Shown here one piece after another: positions 1 to 6,880 of a stretch of 7,918 bases of DNA. This DNA comes from Acidobacteriota bacterium. Lineage in GTDB: Bacteria; Acidobacteriota; Aminicenantia; UBA2199. The notes beneath the pieces are model-generated. The model was not told the DNA's origin. It ran no database searches and saw nothing but the letters and a program-made list of their open reading frames with translations. The position numbers and the translations under genes are program-made. The stretch lies in the NCBI GenBank assembly GCA_021817755.1, contig JAKAGC010000158.1, positions 1-7,918 of the forward strand, in the 5' to 3' direction. Numbering within the stretch: the first letter of the stretch is position 1; every line of letters starts with the position of its first letter.

Positions 1-1
1 C

Positions 2-3000
2 AATGGAGGAGGAATCAACCATCTGTTTAATTCCAGTATTGTTTCATATACTCTTCGCCGCGGGTTTGACAGCGAACAAAACTACGGTTTGTTTCAAGAT
101 AGGGATGGTAATATTTGGAGCGGTTCTTTCGGCTTTGGAGTTTTTTGTTTAAAAGACGGGAGAATTTTTCATGAGATTACCGAAGCCAATGGGTTACCTC
201 TTAATATAGTCGTAACGACCGGGCAAGATAAAGATGGAAATATGTGGTTCGGAACTTATGGTAAAGGCGCCGCATGCATGAAGAATGATAAAATAGTTGT
301 TTATGATACACGGCATGGTTTAATCGATAATTTTGTTTATTCGATATATTTGGACAGCAAAGGTGTCTTGTGGGTTGGAACCGATAATGGAGGCCTTCAT
401 CGTTTTGTAAATAATCGTTTTAAATTATTCGAAAAATACTGCGGCAAAATGCGTATCATGATGGAAGACAGCAAAGGGGTACTCTGGGTAGGAAGTTCTC
501 TTTGCGGTTTAATACGAATTAAAGATGATAAAATTATAGAAAAAATCGATGAATCCAAAGGTTTGATTCATCCGGATGTGACATGTTTCCTTGAGGATCA
601 CAAGGGGGTTAGCTGGATTGGGACATATGGAGGAGGAGTACTTGTCCGGAAAGAAGGGACATTCCGCACCATAAAAAAAACCGATGGACTGCCTCATGAT
701 ATTATTTTCTCAATACTGGAAGACGATCAAAATTCATTGTGGATGAGTTCCATGAATGGTATCGTGAGCTATCCTGAAAAAGAGGTTCAAGATTTTTTAA
801 GTGGAAGACATTCTCATTTGAAGGGAATTCTTTTTGATGAAGCCGATGGAATGAAAAACAAAGAGTGTGATGGCGGAAGTCAGGCTCCGGGACTTAGAGC
901 AAAAGATGGTACGCTTTGGTTTATTACAACAGATGGATTAGTTTCCATAGATCCTCATAATTTACATAGAAATTCCATGCCGCCTCCTATTGTGATAGAC
1001 AAAGTAATTATCGGTGGAAAAGAGTATTCTCCCCGATCCAATATTACGGCTTTACCTGGAAAAGACAGCCTCGAAATATATTATGCCGGACTCAGTTACC
1101 TTATACCCGAACGTGTTATGTTTAAGTATAAATTGGAGGGATATGATGAGGAGTGGGTCTTTGCAGGAAATCGCAGAAATGCACTTTATACAAACATACC
1201 CAATGGTACGTATACATTCAAGGTATTAGCATGCAATAATGATAAAATATGGAGTAAAGAAGCTGCATCCGTTTTAATTACTATCGTTCCAAGGTTCTGG
1301 CAAACCTGGTGGTTTGTAATGTCAAGTTTAATTGCTTTGTCAGGTTTGATCTGGTTTTTAATTGTTATCCGGGAAAGAAAAATAATAAAACGTCAGCAGG
1401 AACTTGAATCTCTTGTAGAAGAGCGGACTGGAATTCTTAGTAATAAAACCCTATTACTTGAAAAACAAACCGATGAGTTGGAACGCATTAATACGATTGT
1501 AAAAGCAATTAACATCAATGTAAATTATAAGGAGATATTGGAGTCCATCCTGGAGGAAGCGACAGTATTGGAAGGTGTGGAACGTTCCATCGCATTTGTT
1601 TATAACAAATCTGGTGGATTGTACAGTATTGAAGCCTACAGGGGATATAATTCCGGTTCTTTCTCATCCTTGCAAATGTCATTTATTGAAATGGAAGCAC
1701 GTTATATTTCCGGTTCTAAAGAAATCGCTTCAGGAATTTTTATTATTTCAAGTATGGCTGGGCGTCCTTACGAATCCAAATTGATGATTGCCGGTATCAG
1801 TAAAAGTGCGGTTATTATTAAAATCCCTATGGAAGATGTTCCCGCAGGATATCTGTTATTTGAAAACATGACTGCGGAAAATGCTTTCGATAATACCGAT
1901 TTTCATTTATTAATAAGACTTCGAGATCATATTGCCTCTGCTTTTATTAAAAGTAAATTGCTGCTCGACCTGGACGATGAACAAAAAATCGCAAGGGAAG
2001 CGAATCGGTCGAAAAGTCTCTTCCTGGCGCGGATGAGTCATGAAATCCGTACTCCGTTAAATTCTGTCATCGGTTTCTCCGATATGCTTTTGGATACAGA
2101 ATTGAACGATGAACAGAAAGAATTTACACAGAATATAAATAAATGCGGAGAAGCTCTCCTTTATCTAATTGATGAGATTCTGGATTTTTCAAAGGTTGAA
2201 GCCGGTCAATTGACTTTTCAAGTTATTGATTTCGATCTTGAAGTCATGGCTTTCGATGTGTGCCATTTGATGGGCCCCCGTTTGGAAAATAAACCCATTG
2301 AAATATTATGCCGAGTAGATGAAAACCTACCGCCCTATATACTCGGAGATCCCGGACGTATCCGCCAGGTTCTTGTTAATTTGATGGGAAATGCTGTGAA
2401 GTTTACACATAATGGTGAAATAGAACTCTCCGTTAAGGTTGAAGAGGAAACTCCTAGCAAACTTAAAATTCTGGTAACAGTAAGAGATACAGGAATTGGA
2501 ATTTCATCCGACCAGATTGAAAATGTTTTTGGACTTTTTCAACAGGCTGATGGTTCTATTACTCGAAAATACGGCGGAACAGGATTGGGATTGGCTATCA
2601 GTCGCCAGATTGCCCGAATGATGAATGGCGATATTCATGTCGAAAGCAGTGAAGGAAACGGTAGTACCTTTATTTTTACAGCATGGTTGGGTAAATCTCA
2701 TAAATTTGATGAACGGAAAGAATTTCCGCCTATCCTTGAAGGAAAGAAAATTCTTCTTGTTGATGATAATCCCATTAATCTCGAAATTATTTCTCATATC
2801 ATTGAGTATTACCACATGATACCCATTCCCGTTTCTTCAAGTGAAAAAGTGATTTCCTTACTTGAACAAGACCTCTCCAAAGGGGATCCCATCCCTCTCG
2901 GTATCCTCGATATTCAAATGCCAAACTTCTCCGGTTATGAGTTAGCAAAACAGATCAGAAACAATCCCCATCCCGAGATTAAAAATCTGTTTCTAATAGC

Positions 3001-3598
3001 ATTTACCTCCTCAACGGAAAAACAAACTCAACTTTTTAAGGAAGCAGGTTTTGATGGGTTTCTTCCCAAACCCGTACAACGGCAAAGGTTACTTATGCTC
3101 CTCAAACGCTTGTTCGGTGAAAAGCCAGGAGAAAATGAAACTCGGAGAAGTAAAAAGGAATTAATAACCAGGCATTCTATTGTTGATGAAGCCAAGCATT
3201 CCATTCATATATTATTGGCAGAAGACAATCTGCTGAATCAAAAACTTGCCGGTTTTATGCTTACGAAAGCAGGGTATAACCTCGATATAGCCCAAACCGG
3301 AAAAGAAGCCGTCGATTTATTTTTAAGCAATCCTGCCCGCTTTGACCTCATATTTATGGACATCAACATGCCTGAAATGGATGGAATTCAGGCAACACGA
3401 ATTCTTCGCGAGAAAGGCTTTGCTCAAATTCCTATTATCGCTATGACAGCCGATGCTCTAAAAGAGGACCAGGAAAAATGTCTCGCAGCAGGTATGAATG
3501 ATTTTATTTCGAAACCAATCAAACGAGAAGTTGTTTTCAATATGGTAAGGAAGTGGATTTTAAAAGAAGCCTGGACATCCGGTTCCCGTTTTGTCTAG
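2..3598 (+). CDS. Hybrid sensor histidine kinase with beta-propeller sensor (5'-truncated by window)
   Basis: The frame is open from base 2, and the codons before 89 already encode propeller-type sequence (NGGGINHLF), so the TTG at 89 is not the real start; signal peptide and first blades lie upstream. Seven two-component-regulator propeller blades follow (W-x-G pattern, for example DGNMWFGTYGKG), at about nt 86, 221, 344, 458, 590, 713 and 896. Then come a Y_Y_Y domain (about 1061-1285), one membrane helix (about 1295-1370), a coiled coil and a GAF-like domain (about 1510-1960). HisKA carries MSHEIRTP with the phospho-acceptor His at 2039-2041. HATPase_c has an N-box (about 2374-2405), DTGIGI (from 2486) and GGTGLGL (2573-2593). 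Receiver 1 (about 2741-3110) has its Asp at 2909-2911, receiver 2 (about 3206-3580) at 3359-3361; both keep the acidic pair, Thr and Lys. There is no C-terminal Hpt or AraC-type DNA-binding domain, so output probably passes to separate proteins. The periplasmic ligand is unknown. Family assignment is firm. Confidence 0.95.
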   Translation, partial: NGGGINHLFNSSIVSYTLRRGFDSEQNYGLFQDRDGNIWSGSFGFGVFCLKDGRIFHEITEANGLPLNIVVTTGQDKDGNMWFGTYGKGAACMKNDKIVVYDTRHGLIDNFVYSIYLDSKGVLWVGTDNGGLHRFVNNRFKLFEKYCGKMRIMMEDSKGVLWVGSSLCGLIRIKDDKIIEKIDESKGLIHPDVTCFLEDHKGVSWIGTYGGGVLVRKEGTFRTIKKTDGLPHDIIFSILEDDQNSLWMSSMNGIVSYPEKEVQDFLSGRHSHLKGILFDEADGMKNKECDGGSQAPGLRAKDGTLWFITTDGLVSIDPHNLHRNSMPPPIVIDKVIIGGKEYSPRSNITALPGKDSLEIYYAGLSYLIPERVMFKYKLEGYDEEWVFAGNRRNALYTNIPNGTYTFKVLACNNDKIWSKEAASVLITIVPRFWQTWWFVMSSLIALSGLIWFLIVIRERKIIKRQQELESLVEERTGILSNKTLLLEKQTDELERINTIVKAININVNYKEILESILEEATVLEGVERSIAFVYNKSGGLYSIEAYRGYNSGSFSSLQMSFIEMEARYISGSKEIASGIFIISSMAGRPYESKLMIAGISKSAVIIKIPMEDVPAGYLLFENMTAENAFDNTDFHLLIRLRDHIASAFIKSKLLLDLDDEQKIAREANRSKSLFLARMSHEIRTPLNSVIGFSDMLLDTELNDEQKEFTQNINKCGEALLYLIDEILDFSKVEAGQLTFQVIDFDLEVMAFDVCHLMGPRLENKPIEILCRVDENLPPYILGDPGRIRQVLVNLMGNAVKFTHNGEIELSVKVEEETPSKLKILVTVRDTGIGISSDQIENVFGLFQQADGSITRKYGGTGLGLAISRQIARMMNGDIHVESSEGNGSTFIFTAWLGKSHKFDERKEFPPILEGKKILLVDDNPINLEIISHIIEYYHMIPIPVSSSEKVISLLEQDLSKGDPIPLGILDIQMPNFSGYELAKQIRNNPHPEIKNLFLIAFTSSTEKQTQLFKEAGFDGFLPKPVQRQRLLMLLKRLFGEKPGENETRRSKKELITRHSIVDEAKHSIHILLAEDNLLNQKLAGFMLTKAGYNLDIAQTGKEAVDLFLSNPARFDLIFMDINMPEMDGIQATRILREKGFAQIPIIAMTADALKEDQEKCLAAGMNDFISKPIKREVVFNMVRKWILKEAWTSGSRFV

Positions 3599-3618
3599 TT
3601 CTCCTTATTAAAATTTAC

Positions 3619-3647
3619 TTGCATCTCTCAAAATTTTGTGTTAATAT
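3619..3647 (+). promoter_or_regulatory. Predicted sigma-70-type promoter of the nik operon
   Basis: A -35 element TTGCAT (3619-3624) is separated by exactly 17 bases from a -10 element TAATAT (3642-3647). Transcription should start near 3653-3655, giving a leader of about 65 nt before nikM. A perfect palindrome CAAAATTTTG lies in the spacer (3629-3638). The -35 begins 21 bases after the kinase stop codon and I see no terminator hairpin between them, so some read-through from the kinase gene is possible. Assignment is by consensus match only. Confidence 0.6.
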
Positions 3648-3653
3648 CATCGG

Positions 3654-3682
3654 TGATACGAATCTAAAATTCGTGCGAATCA
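3654..3682. promoter_or_regulatory. Dyad symmetry over the nik transcription start, candidate metal-regulator operator
   Basis: TGATACG (3654-3660) and CGAATCA (3676-3682) form an inverted repeat with 6 of 7 positions matching and 15 bases between. Nested inside, slightly off-centre, is a perfect 6-base inverted repeat ACGAAT/ATTCGT (3658-3663 and 3669-3674) with a 5-base loop. The dyad covers about +1 to +29 of the predicted transcript, a position suited to repression. Its total length resembles NikR operators (two half-sites about 16 bases apart), but the half-site sequence is not the classical enterobacterial one. The regulator is unknown; the inner repeat could instead be a small RNA hairpin. 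Confidence 0.35.
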
Positions 3683-3717
3683 ATGCCATTTAATAATAAT
3701 AACACAGGTAAGCGATA

Positions 3718-4293
3718 ATGCATATTGCAGACGGTATACTCCCTCTTGAAATTACTATCCCAGCCAATGTAATTGCTATATCTCTCGTTTATGCAGGGGG
3801 AAGGAATTTAAAATCAGACGAAGTCCCTCGTATGGGTATTTTTGCTGCTGCACTCTTTATTGTCTCATTGATCCAATTCCCCCTTGGCGGTACTTCCATT
3901 CATCTTGGATTGTATGGGCTTGCCGGTATTATTTTTGGACTGCGTACCATTCCCATTATATTTGTCGATCTTCTTTTCCAAAGTCTTATATTCCAACATG
4001 GAGGTTTGCTTACCATTGGAACCAACACTCTGACCATGAGCAGCGGTGCACTCATTGCTAGATTCATATGGATTCATATTAAACGTTATAAACCCCTTGC
4101 CGGTTTTTTGTGTGGATTTTTCGGTATCATTATTCCTGCTCTTCTTATGTCACTCCTCTTTATCATGGTGGATTACGGAAAAGGTATGGCATTTATATTG
4201 GCTATTTACATCCCTGCCGCGTTGGTCGAAGGATTTATTACTTCTTTTATCCCTACTTATTTTAAAAAAACCAAACCGGAGCTAATTCCATGA
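3718..4293 (+). CDS. nikM: NikM/CbiM, substrate-binding membrane subunit of an ECF nickel (or cobalt) transporter
   Basis: This 191-residue polytopic membrane protein begins MHIADGILP, the hallmark N-terminus of the CbiM/NikM family; in that family the N-terminal amine, His2 and a later His coordinate the metal. A second family His is visible at residue 62 in GGTSIHLGLYGL. Several hydrophobic helices fill the rest (for example about residues 40-56, 63-85, 120-145 and 155-178). The start is fixed by the motif and by AGGTAA seven bases upstream. It is the first gene of the operon, and its last codons overlap nikL by 4 bases (ATGA). Nickel is preferred over cobalt because the partner gene is nikL-like rather than cbiN, and no cobalamin biosynthesis gene or cobalamin riboswitch is visible; that choice is inference. 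The family call is firm. Confidence 0.93.
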   Translation: MHIADGILPLEITIPANVIAISLVYAGGRNLKSDEVPRMGIFAAALFIVSLIQFPLGGTSIHLGLYGLAGIIFGLRTIPIIFVDLLFQSLIFQHGGLLTIGTNTLTMSSGALIARFIWIHIKRYKPLAGFLCGFFGIIIPALLMSLLFIMVDYGKGMAFILAIYIPAALVEGFITSFIPTYFKKTKPELIP

Positions 4294-4856
4294 AAATAAA
4301 ATCATTAGTATTCGTAATAGTTTTTACCCTTATACTTCATTTTAGTGTTTTTGCCCATGGTATCAAGATAGAAACTCGCATGGATTCACCTTTTGTTATT
4401 GTTATTCCTTCATACCATGGAGGAAAGGTTATTTCCCAGGCAACTGTTACCGTGACTTTCGAAAAACAGGATAAACCCTTTATCGAAGGAAGTACTGATA
4501 AAGATGGAATGTTTCGTTTTAAACCCGATAAACCAGGTATTTGGTCAATTAGAGCCGATGATGGTACCGGTCATCGTCGAACCATAGAAATCAAACTGGA
4601 CCAATCTTTTTTTGATTCTGTTCCAGTTGTACAACCCGTTTCAGCTACCCCGAAAACACAAGAAAACCCCATCGTAAACTCTCCTGAAATGAAAAAGAAT
4701 ATAACTGCTCAGCCCGATGAAGGAGTAAGTGCAAAGAAGAAACCTTTGATTACAAAACAGGAATGGTTATTTTATATTATTAAAATAATAATCGGTATTG
4801 CATTGATTCTCGGTATCACTATATATCTTCAGCGTTTGCTAAAAAATAAGGAATAG
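4290..4856 (+). CDS. nikL: NikL-like periplasmic accessory subunit of the nickel ECF transporter
   Basis: This 188-residue protein has a signal peptide (residues 1-22, ending VFA), a periplasmic Ig-like/carboxypeptidase-regulatory-like domain (about 23-105) with DKDGMFRFKPDKPGIW and a DDGTGHRRTIE ending, a low-complexity Pro/Thr/Lys linker (about 108-155) and a C-terminal membrane helix (about 159-180) followed by basic residues. This layout and the GTGH motif fit NikL, which replaces the small subunit NikN in some nickel ECF systems. Predicted cleavage would leave a mature N-terminus His-Gly, a possible metal ligand (inference). The start is supported by GGAG at 4278-4281, eight bases upstream, and by the 4-base overlap with nikM, which implies translational coupling. 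The alternative is a generic carboxypeptidase-regulatory-like lipid-free periplasmic protein, but its place between nikM and nikQ argues for NikL. Confidence 0.8.
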   Translation: MKIKSLVFVIVFTLILHFSVFAHGIKIETRMDSPFVIVIPSYHGGKVISQATVTVTFEKQDKPFIEGSTDKDGMFRFKPDKPGIWSIRADDGTGHRRTIEIKLDQSFFDSVPVVQPVSATPKTQENPIVNSPEMKKNITAQPDEGVSAKKKPLITKQEWLFYIIKIIIGIALILGITIYLQRLLKNKE

Positions 4857-4869
4857 AGATTTATTTCGA

Positions 4870-5631
4870 ATGAAGCATGATTTTATCGATAAATACAGTA
4901 CACTCGATTCCAGTGTGCATCGTCTCGACCCCAGGACCAAGGTACTGTTTAGCTTGTTGTTTTTAGTAATAGTTACATCTGTTGCCAGTATCCCCTCATT
5001 GGCAATTTATCTTTTGTTTGCTTTGGTTTTAGTTATTATTAGTAAGGTCCCCATTCATTTTTTTATTGAAAAAATTATGCTGATTACTCCTTTGGCTTTT
5101 TTATTTTCTGCATTTATTTACATTTCGTATCTTATTGAACACAGCCGCAGTTTTTCCATCTCTATGTTCTCCATTCATTACTCCGTGCTCGATACCATTG
5201 TTCCAATTGTTATGAAAATTTATATTTCAGTACTCATAGTGACTCTACTCGTTTCTTCTACCCGGTTCAATGATCTTTTATGGGCCCTTCGGAAGCTTAA
5301 ATTCCCATCTATTGTAACCACTCTTTCAAAACTCGTTTATACCTATATCTTTTTATTTATCGATGAAATGCATCGCACCATGCGAGCGTATCGAAGCCGT
5401 ACTCCCATTCGGCGTATTTCTCGGATTAAAGCATACGGAAGTATTACTGCTGGGATTCTTACGCGCAGTATGAATAGATCCGAATATATTTACAAAGCCA
5501 TGATGTCTCGCGGCTTCTCCGGTGAATTTCCCGAATGCCGTATCAATCGGTTTAAATCGCTTGATATTATCGCTTTATTTCTTTTCCTGGCAATCATTAT
5601 TTTGGAGAAGTTCATTTCATGGAAAATGTAA
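4870..5631 (+). CDS. nikQ: NikQ/CbiQ, EcfT-type transmembrane coupling subunit
   Basis: This 253-residue membrane protein couples the ATPase to the substrate-binding module. The N-terminal family motif HRLDPRTK is at residues 17-24. Hydrophobic helices lie at about 25-58, 70-90, 113-138 and 232-249, with a long basic cytoplasmic region (about 150-230) between the last two. That region contains MMSRGFSGE, whose Ser-Arg-Gly (213-215) matches the Ala-Arg-Gly-type coupling motif that docks into the ATPase; upstream RAYRSR fits the partner coupling helix. It starts 13 bases after the nikL stop with only a weak, distant ribosome-binding site (AGGA/GAG about 11-20 bases upstream), so expression probably depends on coupling to nikL. 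Its 3' end overlaps nikO by 13 bases. The family call is firm; metal specificity comes from the neighbours. Confidence 0.92.
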   Translation: MKHDFIDKYSTLDSSVHRLDPRTKVLFSLLFLVIVTSVASIPSLAIYLLFALVLVIISKVPIHFFIEKIMLITPLAFLFSAFIYISYLIEHSRSFSISMFSIHYSVLDTIVPIVMKIYISVLIVTLLVSSTRFNDLLWALRKLKFPSIVTTLSKLVYTYIFLFIDEMHRTMRAYRSRTPIRRISRIKAYGSITAGILTRSMNRSEYIYKAMMSRGFSGEFPECRINRFKSLDIIALFLFLAIIILEKFISWKM

Positions 5632-6377
5632 TTGAAATTTCAAATCTGGATTATTCATATCCTGATGGCCATCGTGCGCTATCTGGTATTAACCTGGAAA
5701 TTAAAAAGGGGGAAATTTTTGGGATTATTGGGCCCACAGGTGCAGGCAAATCAACCCTCCTACAGCATTTAAACGGCTTGCTTTTGGGAAACGGTGAAAT
5801 TATTATCGATAACCTTAGGGTAGAGAAAAAAAATGAAAAAGCAATTCGTGAGAAAGTCGGTATTGTTTTCCAAAATCCCGACGATCAGTTGTTTTGCCCA
5901 ACTGTATTTGAAGATATTGCGTTTGGTCTCTACAATATGGGGTTTACCTCCCGGGAAGTAGAAGAAAAAGTGACTGCTATACTTGAAAAGATGAATCTTT
6001 CTCGATTACGCGAGCTTTCATCCCATCACCTTTCTTTTGGAGAAAAAAAGCGTGTTGCACTCGCCACTACCCTTGTTATGAATCCTCAAGTAATTGCTTT
6101 GGATGAACCCTTTGCAAATCTTGATTACGGCAATATCATGACTGTCATCGATATGATACGGCAACTCCCAATTACCCGAATTATTATATCCCAGGATATC
6201 CTTCTCGCTTTATCCATATGCAATCGAATCGCACTTCTCGATAAGGGGAAAATTATAACCGTAGCTCAACCCGAAGTAATTGCCGCAAATACCCATATTT
6301 TAAAAAATGCCGGACTCGATTACACCCCTTATCTCCAATTAATTCGTCCATGGGGATTTGATTTCCATAAAAATTAG
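5619..6377 (+). CDS. nikO: NikO/CbiO, ATP-binding subunit of the ECF metal transporter, with Gln in the switch loop
   Basis: This 252-residue ABC ATPase powers metal import. Walker A is GPTGAGKST (38-46), the Q-loop is VFQNPDDQ (Gln85), the signature is LSFGEKKR (138-145), Walker B ends LDEP with catalytic Glu163, and the D-loop is ANLD. Length and motifs match CbiO/NikO. One oddity: the switch (H-loop) position, normally T-H-D or S-H-D, reads SQD, with Gln192 encoded by CAG at 6192-6194. All other catalytic elements are intact, so the protein is probably active but may hydrolyse ATP with altered kinetics. The start is supported by GGAGAAG (5604-5610), eight bases upstream, and overlaps the nikQ end by 13 bases, as expected for coupled subunits. 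It is the last gene of the operon; the next gene has its own promoter. Confidence 0.94.
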   Translation: MENVIEISNLDYSYPDGHRALSGINLEIKKGEIFGIIGPTGAGKSTLLQHLNGLLLGNGEIIIDNLRVEKKNEKAIREKVGIVFQNPDDQLFCPTVFEDIAFGLYNMGFTSREVEEKVTAILEKMNLSRLRELSSHHLSFGEKKRVALATTLVMNPQVIALDEPFANLDYGNIMTVIDMIRQLPITRIIISQDILLALSICNRIALLDKGKIITVAQPEVIAANTHILKNAGLDYTPYLQLIRPWGFDFHKN

Positions 6378-6401
6378 ATTCTTAAATTTTATATTTGAGT
6401 C
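6377..6401 (+). other. Weak AT-rich stem-loop after nikO
   Basis: GATTC (6377-6381) can pair with GAGTC (6397-6401, one G-T pair) and AAAT (6384-6387) with ATTT (6393-6396), with a two-base bulge and a five-base loop. It starts at the last base of the nikO stop codon, where a transcript end would be expected. No run of T follows, so it is not a canonical intrinsic terminator; it might slow 3' decay or mean nothing. Confidence 0.25.
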
Positions 6402-6436
6402 CAATTACCAAAAGTACCCATGTGAAAAACCCAATG

Positions 6437-6465
6437 TTGACTTTATCCCATAGATATATTATAGT
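6437..6465 (+). promoter_or_regulatory. Strong promoter abutting crcB (predicted leaderless transcript)
   Basis: TTGACT (6437-6442) and TATAGT (6460-6465) are separated by exactly 17 bases, close to the sigma-70 consensus. Only six bases separate the -10 element from the crcB ATG at 6472, so the predicted start site (6471-6473) falls at or next to the start codon. No Shine-Dalgarno sequence lies in the twenty bases before ATG, as expected for a leaderless mRNA. This placement also rules out a 5' fluoride riboswitch in this transcript. Confidence 0.65.
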
Positions 6466-6471
6466 TCAGTC

Positions 6472-6852
6472 ATGAATATAAAAGAAATTCTGGCCATAGG
6501 CTGCGGAGGTTTTATCGGCGCCATCTCCCGTTATTTTTTCTCAGGATGGATTCAAAATATAATTAAGAAACCATTTCCTTACGGTACAATGGGAGTAAAT
6601 GTACTTGGATCTCTGATTCTCGGGATATTAATGGGAATAACATTAAACACCAATGTCTCCCCCTATTGGAAATTATCTATTGGAATCGGATTTCTCGGTG
6701 CCTTTACAACGTTTTCCACTTTTTCCTATGAGACCATGATGTTAATGCGGGCAGGAGCTGTTCTCGAAGTATTTATGAATATTGCCACCAGTATCCTGCT
6801 CGGATTGATTGCAGTATTCATCGGATATCGAATTGGCAATACCATTATCTAA
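6472..6852 (+). CDS. crcB: CrcB/FluC fluoride ion channel
   Basis: This 126-residue four-helix membrane protein belongs to the CrcB/Fluc family, which exports toxic cytoplasmic fluoride as a dual-topology dimer. Family motifs are visible in order: GGFIGAISRY (12-21), YGTMGVNVLGSLILG (37-51) with pore Asn43, and GFLGAFTTFSTFSYE (73-87), which holds the Phe-box residues (Phe81, Phe84) and the stretch that forms the central sodium site. Length is normal for a single homodimeric Fluc. The start ATG is the first codon at the predicted transcription start and no ribosome-binding site precedes it. The DUF190 gene follows after 28 bases and is probably co-transcribed. No fluoride riboswitch is seen upstream. 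Identification is firm. Confidence 0.95.
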   Translation: MNIKEILAIGCGGFIGAISRYFFSGWIQNIIKKPFPYGTMGVNVLGSLILGILMGITLNTNVSPYWKLSIGIGFLGAFTTFSTFSYETMMLMRAGAVLEVFMNIATSILLGLIAVFIGYRIGNTII

Positions 6853-6871
6853 AAATTGGTGAAAAGTTGAT

Positions 6872-6877
6872 GGAGGG
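6872..6877 (+). promoter_or_regulatory. Strong Shine-Dalgarno of the DUF190 gene
   Basis: GGAGGG lies three to four bases before the ATG at 6881. It fixes that start and contrasts with crcB upstream, which has no ribosome-binding site, suggesting that the second gene relies on ordinary initiation within the same mRNA. Confidence 0.7.
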
Positions 6878-6880
6878 ACT

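Noticed and set aside
89..91. TTG at 89 as the kinase start codon
   Set aside because: The same frame is open back to base 2 and encodes propeller sequence before 89, so the gene simply runs in from outside the window.
2504..2815. A 103-codon open frame on the - strand inside the kinase gene
   Set aside because: It lies wholly antisense to conserved HATPase and receiver coding sequence and has no family resemblance; it is a shadow frame.
3629..3638. Palindrome CAAAATTTTG in the nik promoter spacer as an operator
   Set aside because: Ten AT-rich bases of symmetry are easily found by chance in this genome; noted under the promoter but not called as a binding site.
4046..4285. A 79-codon hydrophobic + strand frame inside nikM
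   Set aside because: It is an out-of-frame reading of membrane-helix codons of nikM, without its own ribosome-binding site.
6378..6471. Fluoride riboswitch ahead of crcB
   Set aside because: I see no match to its conserved core, and the best promoter lies directly against the start codon, leaving no 5' UTR to hold it.
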